Source of the DNA: Cellvibrionaceae bacterium
GTDB taxonomy: Bacteria; Pseudomonadota; Gammaproteobacteria; Pseudomonadales; Cellvibrionaceae
Direction: 5' to 3'
Assembly: GCA_021151615.1 (NCBI GenBank)
Contig: JAGKXA010000007.1
Coordinates: 1-38,515 of the forward strand
DNA: 38,515 bases
Position 1 is the stretch's first letter; the number at the start of each line of letters is the position of its first letter. The position numbers and the translations under genes are program-made. The notes beneath the pieces were generated by a model. The model saw only the letters and a list, made by a program, of their open reading frames with translations, made no database searches and was not told the DNA's origin. Of the stretch, positions 16,806 through 25,776 are shown one piece after another.

Positions 16806-18453
16806 AAACTTTCTCCTTGAAGGGAGCTGCGCCTATACGGCGATAGGTATCGATAAATAATTCTTCATCGGTGCGGTTGGCGAGGTATACATCCACCAGT
16901 TTCTGAATTACTGAAGGCATATCTTCCGCACTGAAGGATGGGCCAAGTACATCGCCAAGTGAGGCGTCATTGCCAGCATTACCGCCTAATTGCACCTGGT
17001 AGAACTCTTTACCGGCTTTATCTACACCAAGAATTCCGATATGGCCTACGTGGTGATGGCCACACGCATTCATACAGCCGGAAATATTCAAATCGATATC
17101 ACCCAGATCATAAACATAATCCAGGTCTTCGAATTGACGTTGGATAGCTTCGGCAATCGGAATGGATTTCGCGTTAGCCAGTGAGCAGAAATCTCCGCCT
17201 GGGCAGCAGATAATATCGGTGATAGTGCCGATGTTGGGCGTAGCAAAACCTGCTACCTTGGCCTTTTGCCACAGCGCAAACAATTCAGTTTTCTTCACAT
17301 CAGCCAGCACGATATTTTGTTCGTGGGTGGTGCGCGCTTCGCCAAAGCTAAATTCATCAGCGAGGTTGGCGATGATTTCCAGTTGTGTATCAGTGATATC
17401 GCCAGGCGCAACACCGGTTGGCTTCAATGATAAAGTCACCGCAGCATAACCGGGAATTTTGTGCTCGCGCACATTGCGTTGCAGCCACTTGCTGAAAGCA
17501 ACGCTCTCGCTGGCTTGTACGTTTACAGTGGCCTGTGCCGCTGCATTATCAATAATGTCGTAGGCGGGTGCAGTGAAAAAACCTTTTGCGCGTTCGATTT
17601 CATCGCGGGTTAACTTGTTGTAGCCATCTTTCAGGTATGCCCATTCAGCCTCAACTTTTTGCGCGAAGACTTCCGGCGTCAGAGCGCGCACCAAAATTTT
17701 GATACGAGCTTTGTATTTGTTATCGCGACGGCCATAAAGGTTGTACACACGCAGAATCGCTTCCAGATAAGAGAGCAGATCTTCTTCTGGCAAGTACTCA
17801 CGAATTGCTACCCCAATTACCGGGGTACGGCCCAATCCGCCGCCAACGTAAACCTTGAATCCAACGTCACCGTGATTCCCAACAACCAGTTGTAAGCCAA
17901 TGTCGTGAACTTGCACGGCAGCGCGATCTTGTGTTGAACCTGTGACCGCAATTTTGAATTTGCGTGGCAGGAAGGCGAATTCCGGGTGGAAGCTGGACCA
18001 CTGACGAATAATTTCGCAGTAGGGGCGCGGGTCTACAATTTCATCAGGCGCTACGCCAGCAAACTGATCGGAAGTGGTGTTGCGGATACAGTTACCGCTG
18101 GATTGGGTACCGTGCATGCCTACATCGGCAAGCTCGGCAAGAATGTCGGGCACTTCGGTCAGGTCAGGCCAGTTGTACTGGATATTTTGACGGGTGCTAA
18201 CGTGACAGTAGCCTTTGTCGTAGTGACGGGCGATATGGGCCAGCTTGCGGATCTGGGTGGAATTGAGCATGCCGTAGGGCACGTTAATCCGTAGCATGGG
18301 CGCCAGGCGTTGTACATAAAGGCCATTCTGTAAACGTAATGGCAGGAATTGTTCGGGCGGCAACTCGCCTGCCAGGAAGCGTTCGGTTTGGCCTCGGAAT
18401 TGGGCAACACGCTGGCGCAGGATGCTATTGTCGTACTCGTCGTAGATATACAT
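16789..18453 (-). CDS. Nitrite/sulfite reductase, sirohaem and [4Fe-4S] (CysI-like)
   Basis: The 554-residue protein has two ferredoxin-like half-domains and two sirohaem/4Fe-4S domains. The cluster-sirohaem signature is CPGGDFC (in IICCPGGDFCSLANAKSIP, near residues 413-431) and CMNAC (in NISGCMNACGHHHVG, near 465-480). The N-terminal substrate-side motif is VSTRQNIQYNW and TQSSGNCIRNTT. It catalyses six-electron reduction of sulfite to sulfide (or nitrite to ammonia) for assimilation. Coupling to DUF934, rather than to nitrate genes, favours sulfite. The ribosome-binding site before the ATG at 18453 is weak (AGG). Upstream lies a 254-bp gap to the divergent rluA gene, which should hold both promoters. 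No cysG or cysH is in view. Confidence 0.92.
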   Translation of the reverse strand: MYIYDEYDNSILRQRVAQFRGQTERFLAGELPPEQFLPLRLQNGLYVQRLAPMLRINVPYGMLNSTQIRKLAHIARHYDKGYCHVSTRQNIQYNWPDLTEVPDILAELADVGMHGTQSSGNCIRNTTSDQFAGVAPDEIVDPRPYCEIIRQWSSFHPEFAFLPRKFKIAVTGSTQDRAAVQVHDIGLQLVVGNHGDVGFKVYVGGGLGRTPVIGVAIREYLPEEDLLSYLEAILRVYNLYGRRDNKYKARIKILVRALTPEVFAQKVEAEWAYLKDGYNKLTRDEIERAKGFFTAPAYDIIDNAAAQATVNVQASESVAFSKWLQRNVREHKIPGYAAVTLSLKPTGVAPGDITDTQLEIIANLADEFSFGEARTTHEQNIVLADVKKTELFALWQKAKVAGFATPNIGTITDIICCPGGDFCSLANAKSIPIAEAIQRQFEDLDYVYDLGDIDLNISGCMNACGHHHVGHIGILGVDKAGKEFYQVQLGGNAGNDASLGDVLGPSFSAEDMPSVIQKLVDVYLANRTDEELFIDTYRRIGAAPFKEKVYAKAN

Positions 18454-18707
18454 GAAGCTAGATACCTATCTATAAGAAAAAGGCCATCACGGAATGGCGC
18501 TGTAGGCTAGAAATTGAGGCGCGCAGGATACAGGAAAAGCCGCTCCCCGGCGAGTTTTGCGGCGGCAAGATAGCAGCCGGATTTGCAGATGGGAATAACC
18601 CTTTGGGCCTAAGCTTGTTCCCGCGGGTTATGAAGCGCGAATTTATTGGCTTGGGGCTGGTATCATGGCCATATTGATTTTATTTCTATCTATTAGCTAT
18701 TTCACCC

Positions 18708-19373
18708 ATGCACACCGATCTCGATCAATTGTTTGTACTTCCCCCCTGCGCGGGCGATATAGAAATCTTGCGTGTGGACGCTGATTTTCTCCTCATTAAC
18801 AAGCCAACTCGCTTGCTCAGTGTACCCGGCCGCCATCCACAAAATCGCGATTCGGTAATTAGTCGGCTGGAGGTGGATTACCCGTCTGCGGCTATAGTGC
18901 ATCGCCTGGATTTTGATACTTCCGGTGTTATGGTGATACCGCTCAATAAGCCAGCCTTGTCGACTATCAGCAAGCAGTTTCAAGCGCGCTCGGTGAGCAA
19001 GCATTATCTGGCGGTAGTCGCCGGATTGTTGGAACGAGATGAAGGGGTTATTGATTTGCCGATAGCAGCAGGCGAGGGCCCCAAATATAAAATCTGTCAC
19101 GAGACTGGCAAGCCGTCGGTAACTGAATACAAAGTACTGGTGCGTGACCGTCAGGCTAATAGCACCCGGGTTTTGTTGCACCCTATTACCGGTCGTTCGC
19201 ATCAACTACGCCTGCATTTACAGGCGCTCGGACATCCTATTTTAGGTTGTGAGTTTTATGGCGGGGTCTATGCGAAATCGGCGGAACGCCTGTTATTGCA
19301 CGCACGGGATTTGCAGTTCGCGCATCCAGCAACCGGGGAGTCGGTTTTTATAGCCTGCGAGCCTGATTTTTAA
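18708..19373 (+). CDS. rluA: RluA, dual-specificity tRNA/23S rRNA pseudouridine synthase
   Basis: The 221-residue protein is the size of E. coli RluA (219) and aligns with it from memory over most of its length. Matches include INKPTRLLSVPGRHP, the catalytic motif VHRLDFDTSGVMV (Asp in HRLD is the nucleophile, near residue 67), GVIDLPI, HETGKPSVTEYKVL, RVLLHPITGRSHQLRLHLQALGHPILG and LLLHARDLQFAHPA. RluA isomerises U32 of several tRNAs and U746 of 23S rRNA. No strong ribosome-binding site precedes the ATG. It lacks an S4 domain, as expected for RluA rather than RluC or RluD. Confidence 0.93.
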   Translation: MHTDLDQLFVLPPCAGDIEILRVDADFLLINKPTRLLSVPGRHPQNRDSVISRLEVDYPSAAIVHRLDFDTSGVMVIPLNKPALSTISKQFQARSVSKHYLAVVAGLLERDEGVIDLPIAAGEGPKYKICHETGKPSVTEYKVLVRDRQANSTRVLLHPITGRSHQLRLHLQALGHPILGCEFYGGVYAKSAERLLLHARDLQFAHPATGESVFIACEPDF

Positions 19374-19447
19374 GCGCAACATAGCCCGATTTTTTGGTTG
19401 CTCTGTAAATTCCCGTTAAGGTTTCACTTGAAAGATTAAATTGGTTT

Positions 19448-19459
19448 GACAACGTTGTC
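19448..19459. promoter_or_regulatory. LacI-family-like operator palindrome
   Basis: GACAACGTTGTC is a perfect 12-bp palindrome with the central ACGT core typical of LacI/PurR-family operators. It is flanked as TTTGACAACGTTGTCTGT. It lies 61-72 bp upstream of the GH16-like lipoprotein start, within the probable promoter. LacI-type regulation of carbohydrate genes is well established; the regulator of this site is not in the window. Confidence 0.5.
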
Positions 19460-19520
19460 TGTCGGGCAACAATAGCGACTCCAAACACAATCGCCAGAGC
19501 GATAAATAAGGAGCGAGGCA

Positions 19521-20534
19521 ATGAATACAAAAATAATCCTACTTACCAGCGTGATTGTAGCGAGCATCGGTTTTACCGGCTGCGATTCCGGTGAGCAAAA
19601 ACCTGACAATACCCAATCAGAAGCTACCAGCCCACAACCTGCGGTTACTCAACCAGAGCTATCACCAGTAGCTTCTTTACCAGTCTTCTTTGACGATTTC
19701 AGTTACGCGGATTTGGCCGGGTTTTATAACAATGGCTGGAAAGTGAGAGCGGAAACCGGTCATCCGGGAATAAAAGGTGCAACCTGGTCGGCAGAGGGTT
19801 TGTCGTTTCACCAGGATATTGCCGGTGCAGAGAATGGTGCAATCCGTATGAGTTCAGTCACTGGAGGGAGTGGTGAAAATACTCGCCATACCCAGTTCTG
19901 CCATGCACGTAAATATCGCGAGGGTACCTATGCGGCGCGCGTATTTTTTCGCGATCAACCCAGCTACGGCCCTGATGGTGATGAAGTTATCCAAACGTTT
20001 TATGCGATTAGCCCGCTAAAAGCGCCGATGGATAAAAACTACAGTGAAACAGATTTTGAATATCTGCCCAATGGCGGTTGGGGTGAAAACACTGTGCCTG
20101 CGATGTGGACCACCAGTTGGGATACCTTCCAGTTAGAACCCTGGACAAAAGTCAATGAATACACTCGTAAAGCGGGTAGCTACGCAGGTTGGCGCACGCT
20201 GGTGTTAACAGTGGCAGACAACAAGGTTATTTATTACGTGGATGGACAATTATTTTCCGAGCATACCAGTGCGGTATATCCGGAAGATTTTATGTCCATC
20301 AACTTTAATTTATGGTTTATGCCGAAAGGTGCTGACGGTTCGCAAGGCCCGGTAGATTCACCGGAATTGCGTGAATATCAGGAAGATATTGACTGGGTAT
20401 TTTTCCGCGAAGGTGTCGCTTTATCGACTGCGGAGGTGGAAGCTTTGGTTGCTGGGTATCGCACCAATAAGGTGGCTTATGTAGATGAAGTGAAAGAGCA
20501 AAATCCACCGCTGCCATCACCTTGCGGTTTATAA
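19521..20534 (+). CDS. Lipoprotein with GH16-like (concanavalin fold) domain
   Basis: The 337-residue protein has a lipoprotein signal peptide (MNTKIILLTSVIVASIGFTG, lipid on Cys21) and a Ser/Pro/Gln-rich linker (about 22-52). The beta-sandwich domain (about 55-310) contains SETDFEYLPNGGWG (E176, D178, E180), which fits the GH16 catalytic pattern ExDxE (nucleophile, helper Asp, acid/base). Nearby KYREGTYAARVFF, WRTLVLTVADNKVIYYVDGQLF and MSINFNLWFM are typical strands of this fold. It may cleave a beta-glucan, agar-like or related polysaccharide at the outer membrane. The substrate cannot be read from the sequence, and a carbohydrate-binding role is possible. AAGGAG precedes the ATG. A LacI-type palindrome upstream supports a sugar-related function. 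Confidence 0.8.
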   Translation: MNTKIILLTSVIVASIGFTGCDSGEQKPDNTQSEATSPQPAVTQPELSPVASLPVFFDDFSYADLAGFYNNGWKVRAETGHPGIKGATWSAEGLSFHQDIAGAENGAIRMSSVTGGSGENTRHTQFCHARKYREGTYAARVFFRDQPSYGPDGDEVIQTFYAISPLKAPMDKNYSETDFEYLPNGGWGENTVPAMWTTSWDTFQLEPWTKVNEYTRKAGSYAGWRTLVLTVADNKVIYYVDGQLFSEHTSAVYPEDFMSINFNLWFMPKGADGSQGPVDSPELREYQEDIDWVFFREGVALSTAEVEALVAGYRTNKVAYVDEVKEQNPPLPSPCGL

Positions 20535-20566
20535 ATACTTTGTAAGCAAAACCTTAACAAGAAAAT

Positions 20567-20609
20567 AAAAAGCCCCGCGCATTCCAGTGACAATGAGCGG
20601 GGCTTTTTT
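20567..20609. terminator. Bidirectional rho-independent terminator
   Basis: AAAAAGCCCCGC (20567-20578) pairs with GCGGGGCTTTTT (20597-20608) around an 18-base loop. It lies between the convergent lipoprotein gene and actP and can terminate both. Confidence 0.85.
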
Positions 20610-20630
20610 ATGCGCGCTTTAATCTAACGA

Positions 20631-22268
20631 TTAGTGTTCGCTAGCTTCTGCTGCGCCAATGCCAGTTTGCGAGCGAACAAATTGCGCATCAAAGGCAGCT
20701 TGTTCCGCTTTGGCAGCGGCTGAATTATCCAGCAATGAGAAAATCCAGATACCGATAAAGGCTATGCTGATGGAGAAAATCGCCGGGTATTTGAAGGGGA
20801 ATATTGCTTCTTTATTGCCGAATGCATCAACCCAAACCGTTGGGCCAATAAATACCAGTACCACGGCTGTTAATAGCCCTAACGAGCCGCCGATCACTGC
20901 ACCACGGGTAGTGAGTTTGCGCCAGTACATACTTAGCAACAAAATCGGGAAGTTGGCGCTGGCTGCAACACAGAACGCCAGCCCCACCATAAAGGCGACG
21001 TTTTGGTTTTCAAAGACAATTCCAAGCAATACCGCAATAACACCGAGAACAATAGTGGCAATACGTGATGCACGTATTTCTTTTTGCTCGCTGCGTTCTC
21101 CTTTGAGAATCAAAGTCGCGTAAAGATCATGAGAGATTGCACTGGAGCCCGCAAGCGTTAAACCGGAAACCACCGCGAGAATAGTGGCAAAGGCAACGGC
21201 AGAGATAAATCCGAGCAGCATGTCGCCACCCACTGCTTGCGATAAACGAATCGCAGCCATATTGGTACCGCCAATTAATGCACCATTACTAAAATATTCC
21301 GGATGCGCCGCAAGCAACACAATCGCACCGAAACCAATGATGAAGGTAAGGATATAAAAATACCCAATAAAACCGGTGGCGTAGAATACGGAGCGGCGTG
21401 CTTGTACGGCATCGCGCACGGTGAAAAAGCGCATCAAAATATGCGGTAAACCAGCGGTGCCAAACATTAATGCCATACCTAAAGAAATGGCAGAAATAGG
21501 ATCTGCAACCAAGGTGCCTGGGGCCATAATCGCTGTGCCTTTTGCGTGAACTTTTACCGCTTCGGCAAACAGGTTTTCAAAACTGAAACCAAATTGCACC
21601 ATTACCAATATTGCCATCAGCGTAGCGCCCGACAGCAATAAAATGGCTTTAATCAATTGCACCCAGGTAGTGGCGAGCATACCGCCGAAGGTGACATAAA
21701 AGGTCATGAGTACACCGACAATGACCACGGCAACTTCGTACTGCATACCAAACAGTAATTCAATTAATTTTCCTGCGCCTACCATTTGTGCAATCAAATA
21801 AAAAATCACTGTAACCAGCGAACCGCTGGCCGCCAGTATGCGAATGGGTTTTTGCTGCAATCGAAAGGAAGCAACATCGGCAAAGGTATACTTGCCCAAA
21901 TTGCGCAATGGCTCGGCAATCAGCAATAACACAATTGGCCAGCCGACTAAAAAGCCGATGGCATAAATTAATCCATCGAATCCCGACATATATACCAAAC
22001 CGGCAATACCGAGAAATGAGGCGGCTGACATGTAGTCACCGGCAATGGCCAAGCCGTTTTGGAAGCCACCAATTCCACCGCCGGCCGCGTAAAAGTCTTT
22101 GGTGGTTTTGGTGCGTTTGGAGGCCCAGATGGTGATGGCCAGCGTGAGTGCTACAAACAAAATAAACATCAGGATCGCAGAGCCCGGAGCCATGCTTTGC
22201 GTTTGGGCAAGGGCGGGAAGGCTGGTGGTTGCAACCAGCAATACCAGAAGGCGAGCAACAATAGTCAT
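20631..22268 (-). CDS. actP: ActP cation/acetate symporter (SSS family)
   Basis: The 545-residue protein has about 13 transmembrane helices after a possible N-terminal signal segment (MTIVARLLVLLVATTSLPALA). Sodium:solute symporter motifs include KRTKTTKDFYAAGGGIGGFQNGLAIAGDYMSAASFLG, LIAEPLRNLGKYTFADV, TFYVTFGGMLATTWVQLIKA and FVGTAGLPHILMRFFTV-like MFGTAGLPHILMRFF. ActP imports acetate, propionate and glycolate with a cation. The start codon overlaps the DUF485 gene stop as TAATG, so it is co-translated with yjcH. The first gene of such operons is often acs, which is absent here. Confidence 0.94.
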   Translation of the reverse strand: MTIVARLLVLLVATTSLPALAQTQSMAPGSAILMFILFVALTLAITIWASKRTKTTKDFYAAGGGIGGFQNGLAIAGDYMSAASFLGIAGLVYMSGFDGLIYAIGFLVGWPIVLLLIAEPLRNLGKYTFADVASFRLQQKPIRILAASGSLVTVIFYLIAQMVGAGKLIELLFGMQYEVAVVIVGVLMTFYVTFGGMLATTWVQLIKAILLLSGATLMAILVMVQFGFSFENLFAEAVKVHAKGTAIMAPGTLVADPISAISLGMALMFGTAGLPHILMRFFTVRDAVQARRSVFYATGFIGYFYILTFIIGFGAIVLLAAHPEYFSNGALIGGTNMAAIRLSQAVGGDMLLGFISAVAFATILAVVSGLTLAGSSAISHDLYATLILKGERSEQKEIRASRIATIVLGVIAVLLGIVFENQNVAFMVGLAFCVAASANFPILLLSMYWRKLTTRGAVIGGSLGLLTAVVLVFIGPTVWVDAFGNKEAIFPFKYPAIFSISIAFIGIWIFSLLDNSAAAKAEQAAFDAQFVRSQTGIGAAEASEH

Positions 22269-22576
22269 TATTTCAGCGCCTCCGCTTTTTTAAGAATCGC
22301 CTGGTTCAAAGGTTCAAGTACGCGATTGGCGTAATAGACGTAGATGCCGGTGACGACAAAGCACAGCAGAATAATTCCAAGTCCCAGCGTAATACCAATG
22401 GATGTAACGCCGTTACCGACAGGATTGCCGAGTGAATCAGGATTGAATGCGATAGCTAGAATAAGGGTGAAATAAGCGGCGATCGTAATGATAGATAGCG
22501 GCCACATGATTTTCTTGCGCGCACGAGTCAGGGCCGCGTACTCCGGCCACTGCCGGACAGTTTCAGTATGGTTCAT
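22268..22576 (-). CDS. yjcH: DUF485 inner-membrane protein (YjcH)
   Basis: The 102-residue protein has two transmembrane helices (about 28-50 and 62-85) and the DUF485 pattern: a cytoplasmic N-terminus ARKKIMWPLSIITIAAYF, then a second helix with LGIILLCFVVTGIYVYYANRVLEPLNQAI. It is constantly linked to actP, and its exact role is unknown. AGGG lies close before the ATG at 22576. The 213 bp upstream (22577-22789) probably hold the promoter of the pair; I see no clear site there. Confidence 0.9.
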   Translation of the reverse strand: MNHTETVRQWPEYAALTRARKKIMWPLSIITIAAYFTLILAIAFNPDSLGNPVGNGVTSIGITLGLGIILLCFVVTGIYVYYANRVLEPLNQAILKKAEALK

Positions 22577-22789
22577 AGGTTTCCCTGTTCTTTATTGGGT
22601 TTTGATGCAGGTAGTAATTGGGTCGTGTGGCGGACTGCCCGCGTCTGGTGGCGGGATGGTGCCGCAGTTTTGTATTTTTATTTATCGCTGTTGGTGCCGC
22701 AGGGTAACGCGGTGCGAGGATTCTAGCAGCCAGATAGCAACAACAGGAATAGTGGCGAGGGGATTTTACCGGCTTTTATTGTGGCTGGA

Positions 22790-23386
22790 TTAGATCCAGC
22801 CTTTTTGCCGGGCAATACGTGCGGCATCTACCCGGTTAACGGCGTGTAGCTTCGCAATAGCCTCCGACAAATAATTGCGCACAGTTCCCTCGGATAAACA
22901 GAGCACGGTGGCAATTTCTGCTGTGGTTTTTCCTTCAGCGGCGAGGCGCAATGCGCGTCGCTCTTTGTCATTTAGTGGGTCAGATTCGCCCAGTGCCATC
23001 ATTGCCAATTCACCATCAATCACACGCTTACCATCCATCACTTTATAAATGGCTTCAATTAATTGATCTGAAGGCGCGTCTTTTAACAGGAATCCCGCTA
23101 CGCCCATATCAATCGCGCGGCGAATGTAACCTGAGCGACCAAAGGTGGTAATGATGATGGTTTTTGTTGGCAATTTTTGTTGCAGTACCCATTGTGCCAA
23201 TTCCAAGCCGGAGCGGCCGGGCATTTCGATATCGGTTAATAAAATATCGTAGTTATTTTGTTTCATGAGCAGCCAGGCGCGATCGCCATCTTCTGCCTGG
23301 GTAATTTCAAAACCGGTTTCCATTGCCAGTAAAGCTGCCAGTGCACCACGCACCATGGATTGGTCTTCGGCGAGTAGTATTTTCAT
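22790..23386 (-). CDS. NarL/LuxR-family response regulator (DesR-like)
   Basis: From the ATG at 23386 the protein has 198 residues. The receiver domain (about 1-118) shows LLAEDQ, phosphoacceptor Asp in LLTDIEMPGRSG (near 53), Thr in IIITTFGR and Lys in FLLKDAP. The LuxR-type HTH (about 135-195) carries LNDKERRALRLAAEGKTTAEI, LSEGTVRNYLSEAIAKL and VDAARIARQKGWI. Its closest known pattern is DesR and other partners of DesK-type kinases. A GTG six bases upstream (23392) overlaps the kinase stop region and is an alternative start; the ATG gives the usual MKILLAED opening. It is encoded directly after its kinase. Target genes are not visible, but the divergent SPFH operon is a candidate. Confidence 0.92.
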   Translation of the reverse strand: MKILLAEDQSMVRGALAALLAMETGFEITQAEDGDRAWLLMKQNNYDILLTDIEMPGRSGLELAQWVLQQKLPTKTIIITTFGRSGYIRRAIDMGVAGFLLKDAPSDQLIEAIYKVMDGKRVIDGELAMMALGESDPLNDKERRALRLAAEGKTTAEIATVLCLSEGTVRNYLSEAIAKLHAVNRVDAARIARQKGWI

Positions 23387-23391
23387 GAGCA

Positions 23392-24489
23392 CTAGGACCT
23401 TTGTTGTAGCTCGCGACTGGGCAGGGAAATGATAAATTCACAGCCTTTGTGAACCGAGGATTGCATTTCGCCGGCGATTGTTTGCAATCGCTCCTGGATG
23501 CCGCGCAAACCATTACCCGGAGTTAAGGCGGTTACTGCGCCGTTGTCACGCATTTTTACCTGGATTTTATCGCAATATTTGCTGAACTCGATTTGGCAGT
23601 GATCGCCTTTGCTGTGACGTAAAATGTTGGTGGTCAGTTCGGTTAGCGCAAGGATGACTGCGGTTTCAGCACGTGGGGATAATTGCGGAATTTCGCCGTT
23701 AAGCTCAACGATGAAACCTTTTTGACGCAAGCGCTCGCACAACTCCATTACTTCACCGGAAAGTCCGCGGTGCTTGTAGCCGGATACAGTTTGACGCACA
23801 AGGCTCAAACTATTACGTGCGATTTGATGTAATTCAGATAAATGTTGCTTGGCGACATCCTGCTTTTCCTGCGCGAGTAACTTTTCGGCGAGTTCGGCTT
23901 TTAGCGCGATACTGGATAAGGTGTGGCCCAGAATATCGTGCAGGTCGCGGGCAATGCGTTCGCGCTCGGCAATAATCGCCAGCTGTTCAACCTCCTGGTG
24001 GCTCTTAAATAAATTGGAGCGAGCTTCCATTCGCATACGTTCCACATAACCAATGATGCCAATAGAAATTAAACCCGAAAGGGCTGGGAACGCGAAGAAA
24101 GGGAAGGGATAACTGAATTGATAGTGCAAAAACAAAATCAAAGCAACCAGTGCCCCGGAAATAGCGAGCCAAACATTGCGACCGTATGAAAAACCGATAA
24201 CAAATCCAACATAGGAAAAAAAGGTACTGGAGCCGGGTGAATAAGGTGTGATAGCGATCCCCAACAAAATAATGCCCACTAGCGGTTTCCAGACTTCAAC
24301 GGACTTTATCAAAATTGCCCAAATATAGAGGGTAACAAAGATTAGGTAGGCACCCAGTAACAGCAAAAAATTCCGGGTATCAAAAGGCATGTAATAAATA
24401 GGAACAAAGTACCAGAGACTAAATATTAGCCAGACCCAGGACTTGGGGGAACAAAGGGATTTGCTGCATTCAGGAGCTTGGTGATGCAT
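23392..24489 (-). CDS. DesK-like sensor histidine kinase (HisKA_3)
   Basis: The 365-residue protein has about five N-terminal transmembrane helices (residues 12-150), a short coiled coil, and a HisKA_3 dimerisation domain with phosphoacceptor His in ERERIARDLHDILGHTLSSIALK (near 180-203). The HATPase has ILALTELTTNILRHSKGD (N-box), VKMRDNGA and TPGNGLRGIQERL (G-box). In DesK the bare membrane domain senses lipid order and membrane thickness. Because this protein has no periplasmic domain, a membrane or cell-envelope signal is likely. GAGGCGAGG precedes the ATG. It is the first gene of the kinase-regulator pair and is divergent from the SPFH operon, sharing a 195-bp intergenic region. Confidence 0.92.
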   Translation of the reverse strand: MHHQAPECSKSLCSPKSWVWLIFSLWYFVPIYYMPFDTRNFLLLLGAYLIFVTLYIWAILIKSVEVWKPLVGIILLGIAITPYSPGSSTFFSYVGFVIGFSYGRNVWLAISGALVALILFLHYQFSYPFPFFAFPALSGLISIGIIGYVERMRMEARSNLFKSHQEVEQLAIIAERERIARDLHDILGHTLSSIALKAELAEKLLAQEKQDVAKQHLSELHQIARNSLSLVRQTVSGYKHRGLSGEVMELCERLRQKGFIVELNGEIPQLSPRAETAVILALTELTTNILRHSKGDHCQIEFSKYCDKIQVKMRDNGAVTALTPGNGLRGIQERLQTIAGEMQSSVHKGCEFIISLPSRELQQRS

Positions 24490-24641
24490 AGCCTCGCCTC
24501 GAAAGTGGCTTTTGGTCGGGAAGACAAGCTGTTGGTAGGACTAGTTTGACGCAATCCTGACGGACCAGCCAGTGCCATGGTCATCAAGCATCGGTGACAA
24601 ATGTCAGCGACCAGTTTACAAACTGGCAAGGTTGATTTAAA

Positions 24642-24662
24642 TTGATATCTAAATGATATCAA
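24642..24662. promoter_or_regulatory. Inverted repeat, possible operator before the SPFH operon
   Basis: TTGATATC and GATATCAA form a perfect 8-bp inverted repeat around TAAAT, ending 22 bp before the SPFH gene start. The position between the promoter region and the ribosome-binding site suits an operator. Candidate binders are the adjacent DesR-like regulator or the ribbon-helix-helix protein of the operon itself. Confidence 0.4.
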
Positions 24663-24684
24663 ATAAGCATGCAAGGAGTTTCCC

Positions 24685-25545
24685 ATGATCCATGAAGTAG
24701 AAGCGCGTAGCGGTTCAGGTTACCTGATGTTAGCGACCCTGCTGCTGTTGCAGGTGCTGAGTATAGGTGCAGTATTTGTGTTGCCTGGCTTTCTCAAAAT
24801 AGCCGCGATACTGATAGCGATATTGGTGTTCATCTGCTGGTTTGGCTTTTATATGGTTCATCCCAATCAGGGCAAGGTGCTGCAACTCTTCGGACAATAT
24901 GCGGGCACGGATCGTCAGACCGGCTTGCGTTGGGCTAACCCTCTCTACAGCAAGCGTTCTGTAAGTTTGCGGGTGCGCAATTTTGAGTCTGGACGTTTGA
25001 AAGTAAATGATGCAAATGGCAACCCGATTGAAATTGCCGCCGTTATTGTTTGGAAAGTGGTAGATACTGCCGAAGCGGTGTTTGAAGTAGATGACTATGA
25101 AAACTATGTCACCATCCAAAGTGAGGCGGCGCTGCGCAATTTGGCGACCACTTATCCCTATGAGCAGGACGCTGAAGATGAGCGCTTGTCCTTGCGCAGT
25201 GATGCCAATTCCATCGCTCAGAAATTAAAAAATGAAGTGCAGGATCGCCTGCAAAAAGCAGGTGTCGATGTACTTGAAGCTCGCTTGAGTCATTTGGCCT
25301 ACGCACCGGAAATTGCACAGGCAATGTTGCAGCGTCAGCAAGCCAGTGCAGTATTGGCCGCGCGCAAAATAATTGTGCAGGGTGCTGTGGGTATGGTGAG
25401 CGATGCACTGGAACAATTAAAAGCTCAGGAAGTCGTTGAGCTTGATGCGGAGCGCAAAGCGGCGATGGTCAGCAATTTATTGGTTGTGCTCTGCGGTGAT
25501 CAGCAAGCAAAGCCTGTGATTAACACCGGAACCATTTATTCGTAA
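24685..25545 (+). CDS. SPFH/Band 7 domain membrane protein
   Basis: The 286-residue protein starts with two close hydrophobic helices (about 11-35 and 37-55) and the motif GFYMVHPNQGKVLQLFG. The Band 7/SPFH domain (about 55-225) includes GLRWANPLYSKRSVSLRVRNFES, DANGNPIEIAAVIVWKVVDTAEAVF, DYENYVTIQSEAALRNLATTYPYE and AGVDVLEARLSHLAYAPEIAQAMLQRQQA. The C-terminal tail is coiled. SPFH proteins form large oligomeric assemblies or membrane microdomains linked to protease control or envelope stress. AAGGAG lies before the ATG. It is the first gene of a three-gene operon; a small DNA-binding-like protein and a DUF4177 protein follow closely. No NfeD-type partner gene is adjacent. Confidence 0.9.
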   Translation: MIHEVEARSGSGYLMLATLLLLQVLSIGAVFVLPGFLKIAAILIAILVFICWFGFYMVHPNQGKVLQLFGQYAGTDRQTGLRWANPLYSKRSVSLRVRNFESGRLKVNDANGNPIEIAAVIVWKVVDTAEAVFEVDDYENYVTIQSEAALRNLATTYPYEQDAEDERLSLRSDANSIAQKLKNEVQDRLQKAGVDVLEARLSHLAYAPEIAQAMLQRQQASAVLAARKIIVQGAVGMVSDALEQLKAQEVVELDAERKAAMVSNLLVVLCGDQQAKPVINTGTIYS

Positions 25546-25557
25546 CAGGTTGCTGCT

Positions 25558-25776
25558 GTGACTAAAAAATCCTTTCCTCTACGAATTAACGAACAAGTCA
25601 TCGCTGCAATGCAGCGTTGGGCAGACGATGACTTGCGCAGTTTGAATGCGCAGATCGAATTTGTGTTGCGCGATGCGCTGGTAAAAAGCGGCAGGGTAAA
25701 ATTGATTCAAAAAGTAGTGACAGATGTAGAAATGCAAGCACTTGATGATGGCGATAAAGATCAGGAGGAAACATGA
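25558..25776 (+). CDS. Arc-like ribbon-helix-helix protein
   Basis: The 72-residue protein has the Arc/MetJ fold pattern. A beta strand KKSFPLRINEQV is followed by helix A (IAAMQRWADDDLRS) and helix B (LNAQIEFVLRDALVKSGR), then an acidic tail. Arc-type proteins dimerise and insert the strand pair into the DNA major groove. It is likely an operon-linked regulator or adaptor, and may bind the inverted repeat upstream of the SPFH gene (inference). Translation begins at GTG with AGGT upstream. Proteins of this type are often found beside SPFH genes, so a role other than repression is possible. Its stop overlaps the next start as ATGA. Confidence 0.85.
   Translation: MTKKSFPLRINEQVIAAMQRWADDDLRSLNAQIEFVLRDALVKSGRVKLIQKVVTDVEMQALDDGDKDQEET

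Noticed and set aside
22783..22801. GGCTGGA/TCCAGCC stem-loop at the 3' end of the LuxR-type gene
   Set aside because: The T-run follows only on the plus strand, where no gene precedes it. On the transcribed minus strand it lacks a T-run and includes the stop codon, so it is not a convincing terminator for that gene.
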